From Fusibacter_D sp033549245 (GTDB lineage Bacteria; Bacillota; Clostridia; Peptostreptococcales; Acidaminobacteraceae): DNA of 21,573 bases. The position numbers were made by a program, and so were the translations under genes. This document shows positions 1 to 6,500 of the stretch, piece after piece. The stretch's first letter is position 1. Each line of letters starts with the position of its first letter. The stretch lies in assembly GCA_033549245.1 (NCBI GenBank), contig JAWSUW010000047.1, forward strand, positions 1 to 21,573. The letters are read 5' to 3'. A model generated the notes under the pieces. That model was not told where the DNA came from. It ran no database searches and saw nothing but the letters and a program-made list of their open reading frames with translations.

Positions 1-13
1 ATAATTTTTGCAT
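1..13 (-). CDS. start of an unidentified gene running off the left edge (partial)
   Basis: An ATG on the minus strand at 13-11 is followed by codons for Met-Gln-Lys-Leu and then leaves the window. It is preceded by a good ribosome binding site, GAGGTG, with a six-base spacer, and by an extended -10 promoter element at 45-53. Together these make a genuine divergent gene start likely. Only four codons are visible, so the product cannot be named. Confidence 0.5.
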
Positions 14-44
14 GATTCACCTCGTCTTATAGTCTTCATTTTCC

Positions 45-53
45 ATTATAACA
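45..53 (-). promoter_or_regulatory. extended -10 promoter for the gene at the left edge
   Basis: Read on the minus strand the sequence is TGTTATAAT, a perfect TATAAT -10 with the TG extension. No good -35 lies 16-18 bp upstream, which is common for extended -10 promoters. It sits about 30 bp upstream of the ATG at 13. Confidence 0.5.
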
Positions 54-103
54 ACTCCCGCTGAAAATTCTACCCTTTCTTTCTTAAGTGGGATAAAAAT
101 CGA

Positions 104-132
104 TTTACAAAAGCTTTCAAGTTTGGTACTAT
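104..132 (+). promoter_or_regulatory. probable sigma-A promoter of greA
   Basis: TTTACA at 104-109 and TACTAT at 127-132 are separated by 17 bp, about 40 bp upstream of the greA ATG. An overlapping alternative -10, TATAGT at 130-135, has a less favourable spacing. Confidence 0.45.
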
Positions 133-173
133 AGTATATGTTATATGCAAATTCAAAAAGAGGAGCTGTCGAT

Positions 174-635
174 ATGAAGAAAACATTGTTAACCCCATCG
201 GCATTAGAGAAATTACAACATGAATATGATGAGCTGATAGAAAAGAGACACCAAATCTCAGACGAAATCAAACGTGCTCGAGGATTTGGGGACTTATCAG
301 AAAATGCTGAATATCATGCTGCTAGGGAGGCACAGTCTCATAATGAAACTGAAATCCTCAAGTTGAAAAGCATTTTGGAATCATATGAGTTGGTAACTGA
401 AACCGGTGATAAGAATACAATCAACATCAATTCAAAAATTAAGATTCTTGATATTGAATCCAAAGATGAAGAAATCATGCAAATTGTCACAAGTATTGAA
501 TCTGATCCACTGAACAACAAGATTTCAAACGAATCCCCTATGGGTAGCGCACTGATGGGCAAAAAAAAGGGTGATAAGGTAGATGTCATCTCACCAAATG
601 GTGTCATTAAATTGAAAGTAATTGAATTATTATAA
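174..635 (+). CDS. greA: transcription elongation factor GreA
   Basis: GreA rescues backtracked RNA polymerase by inserting its coiled coil into the secondary channel and stimulating cleavage of the nascent RNA. The 153-residue product has the usual GreA length. Residues 1-75 form the helical hairpin with the conserved tip GDLSENAEY; the acidic residues Asp40 and Glu43 help hold the catalytic Mg ion. The C-terminal FKBP-like domain carries the family signature SPMGSALMGKKKGD. I chose the ATG at 174 because GAGGAG lies just upstream of it and the protein then begins as GreA proteins do; an in-frame ATG at 138 would add 12 residues and has no ribosome binding site. The gene stands alone and converges on the MFS gene across a shared terminator. 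Confidence 0.95.
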   Translation: MKKTLLTPSALEKLQHEYDELIEKRHQISDEIKRARGFGDLSENAEYHAAREAQSHNETEILKLKSILESYELVTETGDKNTININSKIKILDIESKDEEIMQIVTSIESDPLNNKISNESPMGSALMGKKKGDKVDVISPNGVIKLKVIELL

Positions 636-636
636 T

Positions 637-669
637 CAAAAACCAAGCCGGTTGGCTTGGTTTTTTTTA
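637..669. terminator. bidirectional intrinsic terminator between greA and the MFS gene
   Basis: A perfect 9-bp stem, AACCAAGCC (641-649) with GGCTTGGTT (654-662), closes a GGTT loop. On the plus strand it is followed by a T run (661-668). On the minus strand the five A's at 638-642 give a T run. It therefore fits both converging genes. Confidence 0.9.
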
Positions 670-676
670 TAATGAG

Positions 677-1921
677 TTATGCAATTGCTTTCTTCTTTTT
701 CCCAAAGACTTTATATAAGATATAAGTTCCTATCAAATAGCACAGGATCGTAAAGTAATACGGCGTATTATAACTGTACTTGAACATAAGATAGCCACCA
801 ATATAAATTCCAACTGAACGAAACAGGTTGTTGATCAGAGAAATCATACTACTCATAAATGTTCTCGTATCATCATCTGTTATTTCCATAGCCATACTTC
901 TCAGAATCGGGTTCGCCATGTTCATGAGCGATGACCTGAAAAAGAATGAAACGGTTATGATGAATATACCTTGAGGAAACGATATGGAGATCAAAAACGG
1001 TATGGATAAGAGCTGACAGGCTATGACCGTATTGACCGGACCCATGCGTTTAGCGAGTGGTGGCACAATCAGTCCACCGATTACCGTACCCACTTGACTT
1101 ATGGCCATAATTGTCCCCACAACACCATCAGACGCATCAAGAGTATATTTAAGATACATACTGAAAAACGGGACGATCATCCCCGCTCCAAGCCCTACCA
1201 ATCCAACTTGGGAGAGGTATTTTAAAGTATCTCCTTTCAATAAACGCTTGTAGCCCGACATAACATTGCCCAGTGCCTTGATCACAGACTCACTTCGATT
1301 TGAGGTCGTCATCTGCAATCCTTTAAATTTAAAAGCAATAACAATTGGAATGGCAACTAAAACAGTTGATCCATTGAGAACAATCAACTTACCTAAATCC
1401 GACCCATATCTACCTGAAAGATATTCAGACAAATGACCCAAAACCATACTTCCAAAAACAAAAGCTATGTTCTGAAAAACAAACGCCAAACTAAAAGCTG
1501 TCACCCGATGTTCATCTGGCGTATTTTCGTAAATTATCGGAGCTTGAAGTACCATAACTGTAGCGTTGCCAATTCCAAAAACGATTGCAAACAATTCCAT
1601 TGTAAAGTTCCATTGCACATTTAGAATCATAAAGCTACTGAACATCATGATCACAAGACCGAGAATAAGAGTTTTCTTCTTGTTAAGTCGATCAGAAACG
1701 ATAGCAACAGGTACTGCCCCAAGTGCTATGCCAATGGTTTGTAACGATAGAATCCTTCCAACGAATTCTTCAGTATATCCAATTTCTTTCATATATATTC
1801 CAAACAAAACATTGTATGCCGCAGTAATAATTGTCGCAAACAAAATAATCCCCAAATACAGATACATATTCGAAGAAATGTCTTTAAAAAAGTTTTTATA
1901 ATCGTCAACTATCGCTCTCAT
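677..1921 (-). CDS. major facilitator superfamily transporter
   Basis: The 414-residue protein has about 12 hydrophobic segments in two six-helix halves with a hydrophilic loop near residues 205-230, the normal MFS layout. An MFS motif A-like sequence, SDRLNKKK (residues 76-83), lies between TM2 and TM3. It is a secondary transporter of the cytoplasmic membrane; the family includes many drug and metabolite exporters, but the substrate cannot be read from the sequence. The ATG at 1921 has a weak GGTGATG just upstream, and the predicted transcript start leaves a leader of only about 10 nt. Two palindromic operators cover the promoter, so expression is probably repressed by an unlinked regulator. 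The gene is monocistronic and divergent from msrC. Confidence 0.88.
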   Translation of the reverse strand: MRAIVDDYKNFFKDISSNMYLYLGIILFATIITAAYNVLFGIYMKEIGYTEEFVGRILSLQTIGIALGAVPVAIVSDRLNKKKTLILGLVIMMFSSFMILNVQWNFTMELFAIVFGIGNATVMVLQAPIIYENTPDEHRVTAFSLAFVFQNIAFVFGSMVLGHLSEYLSGRYGSDLGKLIVLNGSTVLVAIPIVIAFKFKGLQMTTSNRSESVIKALGNVMSGYKRLLKGDTLKYLSQVGLVGLGAGMIVPFFSMYLKYTLDASDGVVGTIMAISQVGTVIGGLIVPPLAKRMGPVNTVIACQLLSIPFLISISFPQGIFIITVSFFFRSSLMNMANPILRSMAMEITDDDTRTFMSSMISLINNLFRSVGIYIGGYLMFKYSYNTPYYFTILCYLIGTYILYKVFGKKKKAIA

Positions 1922-1937
1922 ATCATCACCAAAACCA

Positions 1938-1946
1938 ATTATAACA
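1938..1946 (-). promoter_or_regulatory. extended -10 promoter of the MFS gene
   Basis: On the minus strand the sequence is TGTTATAAT, an extended perfect -10. The -35 zone, about 1960-1965, reads TTTCGA and lies inside the upstream palindrome, so a repressor bound there would block polymerase. Confidence 0.6.
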
Positions 1947-1947
1947 T

Positions 1948-1990
1948 ATATTTCGAATTTCGAAATATGTTTTTACGAAATTCGAAATAT
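1948..1990. promoter_or_regulatory. tandem palindromic operators upstream of the MFS gene
   Basis: The first site, 1948-1968, is a perfect 10+1+10 palindrome with half-site ATATTTCGAA around a single central base. The second site, centred at 1980 (1970-1990), has the same right half TTCGAAATAT, while its left half matches at 7 of 10 positions. The centres are 22 bp apart, two helical turns, so two dimers would bind the same face of the DNA. The sites overlap the -35 region of the MFS promoter and lie upstream of the msrC promoter. The regulator is not encoded in the window. Confidence 0.7.
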
Positions 1991-2004
1991 TATTTTTTTA
2001 GACA

Positions 2005-2033
2005 TTGCTTGAGTGGAATTTTTGAGCTATACT
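2005..2033 (+). promoter_or_regulatory. sigma-A promoter of msrC
   Basis: TTGCTT (2005-2010) and TATACT (2028-2033) are separated by exactly 17 bp and lie 23 bp upstream of the msrC ATG. Confidence 0.6.
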
Positions 2034-2056
2034 GTTTATGAAAAAGGAGGTCACAT

Positions 2057-2548
2057 ATGGCATGTATGTATCCCTCATCAAGTAAGGCACCTGAAATTCT
2101 TTACCCTTACATTATGGATGAGATGAAAAAACTTTTAAGTGAAGAAAGCAATTGGATTGCAAATGCAGCCAACGCCGCATCTACTCTAGGCTTTCTACTA
2201 CATGATTTAAACTGGGCAGGCTTTTACCTCTATAATGGAGAAGAACTCGTCTTAGGCCCATTTTGGGGCAAACCTGCAGTCACACGTATTCCCATGGGAA
2301 AAGGCGTTTGCGGGACAAGTGCAGAAAGCAGAACCACCATCGTAGTTCCAGATGTACACCAATATCCTGGTCATATCGCATGTGATCTTTTTTCCAATAG
2401 TGAAATTGTTATTCCACTTGTGAAAAATGACAAATTGATCGGAGTTCTTGATATTGACAGTCCTGAGATAGACCGTTTCAAACCTGTCGATGTCACATAT
2501 TTGGAAAGTATCGCAAAACTTATAATGGAACATATTGATTTCATTTAA
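2057..2548 (+). CDS. msrC: free methionine-(R)-sulfoxide reductase, GAF domain
   Basis: fRMsr reduces free methionine-R-sulfoxide in the cytosol using cysteine thiols recycled by thioredoxin. The 163-residue protein is a single GAF domain with the family hallmarks GKGVCGT (Cys85), DVHQYPGHIACD (Cys109) and SNSEIVIPL. Aligned from memory with E. coli fRMsr (Cys84, Cys94, Cys118), Cys85 and Cys109 match Cys94 and Cys118. The position of Cys84 holds Val75 in the stretch KPAVTRIP, so one of the three usual cysteines is missing. The start is firm: AAAGGAGG lies six bases before the ATG. The gene has its own promoter and is divergent from the MFS transporter. The family call is secure; activity without the first cysteine is untested. 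Confidence 0.9.
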   Translation: MACMYPSSSKAPEILYPYIMDEMKKLLSEESNWIANAANAASTLGFLLHDLNWAGFYLYNGEELVLGPFWGKPAVTRIPMGKGVCGTSAESRTTIVVPDVHQYPGHIACDLFSNSEIVIPLVKNDKLIGVLDIDSPEIDRFKPVDVTYLESIAKLIMEHIDFI

Positions 2549-2550
2549 GA

Positions 2551-2580
2551 AAAGCCAAGAGTGCTCGCACTCTTGGCTTT
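2551..2580. terminator. 14-bp perfect hairpin between msrC and the polyprenyl synthase gene
   Basis: AAAGCCAAGAGTGC (2551-2564) pairs perfectly with 2567-2580. On the minus strand the stem is followed by TTTTCTT, a usable terminator tail for the polyprenyl synthase operon. On the plus strand the stem now runs straight into CGCG with no T run, because a repeat lies there. A second copy of the 3' arm with a good T run is at 2641-2662. Confidence 0.65.
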
Positions 2581-2660
2581 CGCGTAGTTAAGTTTCCGGA
2601 GGAAACTTATTAGCGTCTCAGTATAATTCAGAAAACACTAGTGCGAGCACTCTTGCCTTT
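2561..2660. repeat. repeat element flanked by a 20-bp direct duplication of a hairpin arm (site A)
   Basis: The 20-base sequences at 2561-2580 and 2641-2660 match at 17 of 20 positions and flank a 60-bp segment. That segment starts with the hairpin repeat at 2581-2615. Removing the segment and one copy of the duplication would leave one hairpin with a T run on each side, that is, a normal bidirectional terminator between the two converging genes. Confidence 0.6.
2581..2615 (-). repeat. dispersed hairpin repeat, copy 1
   Basis: On the plus strand this reads CGCGTAGTTAAGTTTC, a 5-base loop, then GAAACTTATTAGCG. Both arms are identical base for base to the hairpin at 19827-19859 in the opposite orientation; only the loop differs (CGGAG here, a 3-base loop there). 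The two ends of the arms are unequal, with TAGCG on one side and CGCGTAG on the other. Confidence 0.8.
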
Positions 2661-3623
2661 TTAATAATTTCTATCCAACATATGTCTTGCTACTGCTTCC
2701 AGTGCATTTTTCGCCACACTTTCAGGCAACTTCGAAATGCGTTTGAAAGCTTTTTTTGTATATTTCTTCGCTATAATTCTCGAATACTCAATTCCTTTGT
2801 CTAGGTTGATTCCTTCAAGAAGTTCCTCAGCATCGCTGAAATCTTCGATGTTCAATTTCTGATCTTCCAGTGCCAATATTACAGGCAATGTAAAATAGCC
2901 CTTCTTCAAATCATTCTTAATGGATTTTCCAACGTTTGAATGATCTTCTGAAAAGTCCAGGATATCGTCGATGATTTGAAATGCGATTCCGAGTTCATAC
3001 CCTATTCTGCCCAATTGGTTGGACAACTTGTCGTCACATTTGCTTTCTGATGCCCCAACGTACAGACTGATTGCAAAAAGTGCAGCTGTTTTTCCAGAGA
3101 CAATTCTCAAATAGTTTTTGAAAGTCATTGTCTTGAATCGACTTTGATATTGTAAAAGCTCCGCTTCACAAATACGCTCTATGCCTTTAGCCAGTCTCTC
3201 TATGTGTGAAGCTTCATATTCTTTGGCATTGAGTATGGAAAGTGACTTTGCAAGTAGAAAGTCACCTGCGTAGACAGCCATATCCTTGCCATATTTACTT
3301 TGAACGCTTTCACGATGTCTTCTTAGCTTGGAATCATCCACAATATCATCATGAATCAATGTCGCCATATGAAGCATCTCTATAGATGCAGCCAAATTCA
3401 CCATCTTACCGGAAGTATACTCTCCAAAATGACCTGCTAGAAGGACAAAAAGTGGTCTGAGCATTTTACCGTTCAAATCCAGTACATCTTCAATGATATC
3501 ACGCACACCGTGGTATTTTGTACGTGTGTGCTTCAAGATGGCACTACGCACAATCTTGATTTCTGAATCCATTTCATTCTGTAATGAAGGATCCATTGAA
3601 TTTATTTTTAAGATAATTGACAT
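2661..3623 (-). CDS. hepT: long-chain (all-E) polyprenyl diphosphate synthase
   Basis: This enzyme condenses isopentenyl diphosphate units to make the side chain of menaquinone or demethylmenaquinone. The 320-residue form shows NGKMLRP (51-57), the first aspartate-rich motif DDIVDD (92-97) followed by RRHR, and the second motif DDILD (219-223). Residue -5 from the first motif is Ala87, small, as expected of long-chain rather than farnesyl synthases. I chose the ATG at 3623, which has GGAG six to seven bases upstream and starts 28 bp after the eetB-like gene. A longer frame from 3734 would overlap that gene by 83 bp. It is the last gene of an eetA-eetB-hepT cluster and occupies the place of Listeria dmkB. 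No prenyltransferase (dmkA/menA) is in the window. Confidence 0.92.
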   Translation of the reverse strand: MSIILKINSMDPSLQNEMDSEIKIVRSAILKHTRTKYHGVRDIIEDVLDLNGKMLRPLFVLLAGHFGEYTSGKMVNLAASIEMLHMATLIHDDIVDDSKLRRHRESVQSKYGKDMAVYAGDFLLAKSLSILNAKEYEASHIERLAKGIERICEAELLQYQSRFKTMTFKNYLRIVSGKTAALFAISLYVGASESKCDDKLSNQLGRIGYELGIAFQIIDDILDFSEDHSNVGKSIKNDLKKGYFTLPVILALEDQKLNIEDFSDAEELLEGINLDKGIEYSRIIAKKYTKKAFKRISKLPESVAKNALEAVARHMLDRNY

Positions 3624-3651
3624 TCTTTTCTCCAATACATGAACCTGATGT

Positions 3652-4179
3652 TCACTTTCTGAAGTTGATCCTTTCCAAATAATTGATAAGAAATCTTGCA
3701 ACAAATCCAACAAAAATACCTGTCGGGATGGCAATAATCAACAAAATGGGCAAATAGGTGATAATGAGAAAACTATTGATCACAAAGGCGGCTACAATTA
3801 GTTGTCCGATATTGTGTGCTATAGCTCCTGTAATACTTACACCAACCAAACTTACTTCATTTCTAAAAACCTTCACAATGGAAGCCATCACCAGCAAGCT
3901 GAGAACACCTCCAGATAGACTGTATAGAAAACTAGAAAGTGAACCAAAAGTCGTCGCAGTCAAAATGATTCTAAGTAGAACCACAGCGGCCGCTTCTTTA
4001 AAAGTCAACATATAAACCGCAGTTACAGTAATTATATTTGCTAGACCGAGTTTTGCCCCTGGTGCGATAAAAGGCACAGGTATCATTCTTTCTATGAAAG
4101 ACAATATCATAGCCTGAGCAACCAGAACCGATATGAATACCAGTCTTCGCGTTTTTACAGATGTGTTTTTTTCACTCAT
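3652..4179 (-). CDS. eetB: Gx transporter family membrane protein (EetB-like)
   Basis: The 175-residue protein is almost entirely hydrophobic after residue 12, with about five or six membrane segments. It belongs to the family often annotated as heptaprenyl diphosphate synthase component I (Gx transporter family); typical features are FIERMIPVPF (residues 28-37) and PGAKLGLANI (41-50). Proteins of this family resemble ECF-type S components. The Listeria member EetB is required for flavin-based extracellular electron transfer. The ATG at 4179 has GGAG inside the last codons of the upstream gene and lies 3 bp after its stop, so translation is probably coupled. The biochemical role is not known from sequence, and the gene symbol rests on gene order. 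Confidence 0.85.
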   Translation of the reverse strand: MSEKNTSVKTRRLVFISVLVAQAMILSFIERMIPVPFIAPGAKLGLANIITVTAVYMLTFKEAAAVVLLRIILTATTFGSLSSFLYSLSGGVLSLLVMASIVKVFRNEVSLVGVSITGAIAHNIGQLIVAAFVINSFLIITYLPILLIIAIPTGIFVGFVARFLINYLERINFRK

Positions 4180-4182
4180 ATT

Positions 4183-4569
4183 TTACTCCGCTACTCCGTC
4201 GAGTTCAAACTCACCCGACTTTGCATATATTTCAACTGTCAATTGATGTGGCAGACAAACAATGATTTCACCATTCTTTGAAATAGATTGTGTCTTTACA
4301 CAGATCTGATCTCTGCAATTGGCTTCTTCAACAGTCACTATCCCATCTTTGATGATGATCGTATTGGTCTCATCCGCATCCTCATCCACAAAAACAAAAA
4401 CTTCATCTGTGTTTTCATTGAATGGAAAGACTTTAATTTCTTGACCTTCATGCCTTATTATAACCTGCATGTCATCCGAAGATTTGTTTTGATACCAGTT
4501 GATTGCTACAAAGGATAATAAACTCAGAATCAAAACCACACCAATTAGTATAACGTCATTTTTTTTCAT
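4183..4569 (-). CDS. eetA: NusG domain II-containing membrane-anchored protein (EetA-like)
   Basis: The 128-residue protein has one N-terminal membrane anchor (about residues 5-25) and an external NusG-II-type beta domain (about 35-116). It carries three cysteines typical of the family: NCRDQIC (Cys85, Cys90) and IVCLPHQLTVEI (Cys105). Despite the name it is not a transcription factor. In Listeria the homologous EetA is needed, with EetB, for flavin-based extracellular electron transfer. An AAAGG lies 7-11 bases before the ATG. The gene follows ndh2, with a hairpin terminator and a repeat in the short gap, and is followed after 3 bp by eetB. No separate promoter is evident in the gap, so expression may depend on read-through from ndh2. 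Confidence 0.85.
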   Translation of the reverse strand: MKKNDVILIGVVLILSLLSFVAINWYQNKSSDDMQVIIRHEGQEIKVFPFNENTDEVFVFVDEDADETNTIIIKDGIVTVEEANCRDQICVKTQSISKNGEIIVCLPHQLTVEIYAKSGEFELDGVAE

Positions 4570-4593
4570 TTTAACAACCTTTTTCTAAATCAT

Positions 4594-4627
4594 TTAAAAA
4601 TCGTACCTGCTTTGGCAGGTACGATTT
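4594..4627 (-). terminator. hairpin terminator between ndh2 and eetA
   Basis: A 13-bp perfect stem (4598-4610 with 4615-4627, arm AAATCGTACCTGC) closes a 4-base loop. On the minus strand it is followed by five T's (4600-4596). It should stop or attenuate ndh2 transcripts before eetA. The repeat at 4628-4650 touches its 5' side. Confidence 0.75.
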
Positions 4628-4659
4628 CGCGTTAGTTAGTGAAAGTATAAGTACGATTT
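4619..4659. repeat. short insertion-like repeat flanked by a 9-bp duplication of a hairpin arm (site B)
   Basis: GTACGATTT occurs at 4619-4627 and again at 4651-4659, flanking a 23-bp segment that begins CGCGTTAGTTAG on the plus strand. The CGCG end and its position directly against a perfect hairpin copy the arrangement at 2561-2660 and 19812-19880. The inner sequence is shorter and only loosely similar. The ndh2 stop codon lies inside the segment. Confidence 0.5.
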
Positions 4660-6414
4660 TTGAGCAAATTTTGTATTTTTCCACCATTTTTTGAGAACAG
4701 GCATCACATAGTAGTCGAGTCCAAATGTAGTGCCAGCACCACTGATGAGTGCTATTCCACCAAAGAAGTACCATAAGATGGATGCATCAGACATACCCGT
4801 GAGAGTGATTCCAACTGTCAAACCAACGGTAACAACCGCTGAAATGAATGTGAACAAACCAGCAATGAGTGCAAGTCCGAACAAGATCTCTGCAAGAACA
4901 ATTCCTGTTTGGAAGAATACAGCATTCGGCGCGATGATATTATCAATCCCCCATTGTACGACACTAGGTACATTTTCTATCAAAGGCTTCATTGCTTCAG
5001 CGCCTGGCTCTACCCATTCAGATGCTGCTGATACTGCATCTGAAGCATACATTTTCGCTTCTGACATCCAACCCTCATCAATTTTCTTGATCCCTTCAAT
5101 CAACCACATTACTCCAAGGAAAATTCTGAGTGGTACCAACCAGAAGTTTGGTGTTGATTTTGCGAAATGACCACCAAGGAATGAACGATTGTTTTTCACG
5201 TGGAAGAACTCATGTCTCCAGTATTCAAATAATTGAGCCACTCCACTGACAGTGAATAAATAGTAGAAGTTGACCATGTGCTTAACGAGAACAGCAAGCC
5301 ATCCATTAAACTTTAAACCATTATTATCGGATACAGCATATCTCGATCCGATTGAAACCATGAAACCATGGTAATTTTGCATATGCTTATGCATTTCTGT
5401 TTTATTGATCAAAGCACCAATGTTTTCAGCTGCTGTATGACCTGATTGCTCTGCTGCTTCAACGATTTGTGGCAATGGACCGTCTTGATCTTCATAATGA
5501 ACGTTGTCGCCTGCGAGGAATACATTCTCATGTTGCAAAGACTGCATAAATTCGTTGACTACAACTCTTCCGGCACGACCAGCATCGAGACCTAATTTAC
5601 CGACAAAGTTATTGACTTTGATTCCGGCTCCCCAAATAAGAGTTTTAGTCTTGATCTCAGTTCCGTCTTTCAATACAAATCCGTCTTCTGTAGCTTTGAC
5701 AAGAGCTGCATTCTTAAGCAACTCTACGCCTAATTTTTTATATCTGTTTTCTACTTTTGTGATTTGTTTTTCATCTTTGAGTGTGTTGAGGATTCTTGGT
5801 GCTGCTTCAATATTGTAGATTGTGACTTCTTTCTTGTCGATGCCGTATTTCTCACTCAAGTGATTTTTAGCTTCGCCAAGTTCTCCAACCATTTCAACAC
5901 CAGTGAAGCCGCCACCTACAACTGCAAATGTCAAAAGTTGCTTTCTTTTTTCTTCATTCTCTTCGATAGCCGCAAGAGCAAACATATTTTCCACATGTTC
6001 ACGGATTTTAATGGCATCTTCGTAAGACCAAAGTGTGAATGCATGCTCATCAATACCTTCAATTCCGAATGAATTGGAATCAGAACCACATGCGATCAAT
6101 AAATAATCATAAGCATATGTTCTGTTATCTGACTTCAATTCACGCTTTTCGAAATCTACTCCATTGATTGAGTCTGTTACAACTTTAACTTTTCTTCCCT
6201 TAAAAATAGTTCTAAGGTCAATTTTAATCGCATCAGGCTCTGTCCTGTGACCGGCTACTTCGTGAAGCTCAGTCATTAATGTGTGGTAAGTTTTACGATC
6301 AATCAGTGTAATCTCTACAGAATCATCATTCTTGAAGATTTTGTGAAGGCTTTTACCAGCCTTGACGCCAGCATAACCGCCGCCGAGAATTACAATTTTC
6401 TTCTTTTCAGACAT
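4636..6414 (-). CDS. ndh2: type II NADH:quinone oxidoreductase with C-terminal DoxX-like membrane domain (Ndh2-like)
   Basis: The enzyme passes electrons from NADH to a membrane quinone without pumping protons. Residues 1 to about 400 form the two-dinucleotide-binding fold: GGGYAG (11-16) for FAD, VGGGFTGVE (166-174) for NADH, and the FAD-contacting VFLAGDN further on. From about residue 420 the protein continues into a DoxX-like region with roughly four membrane helices, absent from ordinary Ndh. I chose the ATG at 6414 because GAGGG sits seven bases upstream; the ATG at 6426 would add four residues and contains that site. The next genes resemble eetA, eetB and dmkB, the order of the Listeria extracellular electron transfer locus, whose Ndh2 also has an extra membrane domain. 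The last three or four residues come from repeat sequence. It could alternatively serve only an internal quinone chain. Confidence 0.9.
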   Translation of the reverse strand: MSEKKKIVILGGGYAGVKAGKSLHKIFKNDDSVEITLIDRKTYHTLMTELHEVAGHRTEPDAIKIDLRTIFKGRKVKVVTDSINGVDFEKRELKSDNRTYAYDYLLIACGSDSNSFGIEGIDEHAFTLWSYEDAIKIREHVENMFALAAIEENEEKRKQLLTFAVVGGGFTGVEMVGELGEAKNHLSEKYGIDKKEVTIYNIEAAPRILNTLKDEKQITKVENRYKKLGVELLKNAALVKATEDGFVLKDGTEIKTKTLIWGAGIKVNNFVGKLGLDAGRAGRVVVNEFMQSLQHENVFLAGDNVHYEDQDGPLPQIVEAAEQSGHTAAENIGALINKTEMHKHMQNYHGFMVSIGSRYAVSDNNGLKFNGWLAVLVKHMVNFYYLFTVSGVAQLFEYWRHEFFHVKNNRSFLGGHFAKSTPNFWLVPLRIFLGVMWLIEGIKKIDEGWMSEAKMYASDAVSAASEWVEPGAEAMKPLIENVPSVVQWGIDNIIAPNAVFFQTGIVLAEILFGLALIAGLFTFISAVVTVGLTVGITLTGMSDASILWYFFGGIALISGAGTTFGLDYYVMPVLKKWWKNTKFAQKSYLYFH

Positions 6415-6458
6415 ATAATCCCTCATTTCTATTAATTTCTATATAATTCCTCTACACC

Positions 6459-6486
6459 ATTATAACAAATAATTCGGAAATGAAAA
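6459..6486 (-). promoter_or_regulatory. promoter of ndh2
   Basis: On the minus strand an extended -10, TGTTATAAT (-10 at 6464-6459), is preceded at 16 bp by TTTTCA (6486-6481). It lies between the proS stop and ndh2 and shows that ndh2 starts its own transcript. Confidence 0.6.
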
Positions 6487-6500
6487 TAAAAAATTACTAA

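Noticed and set aside
17..271. 84-codon open frame antisense to the start of greA
   Set aside because: It is opposite a certain gene, has no ribosome binding site and contains the divergent promoter region; the composition is not protein-like.
3624..3734. N-terminal extension of the polyprenyl synthase frame
   Set aside because: It overlaps the upstream gene by 83 bp and lacks a ribosome binding site, while the ATG at 3623 has a good one and gives the usual length.
4571..4774. 67-codon minus-strand frame between ndh2 and eetA
   Set aside because: Most of it is an alternate frame of ndh2. Its last codons are meaningful only in the hypothetical pre-insertion state discussed in the findings.
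6427..6500. terminator after proS
   Set aside because: No stable hairpin with a T run could be found; only the ndh2 promoter is seen there.
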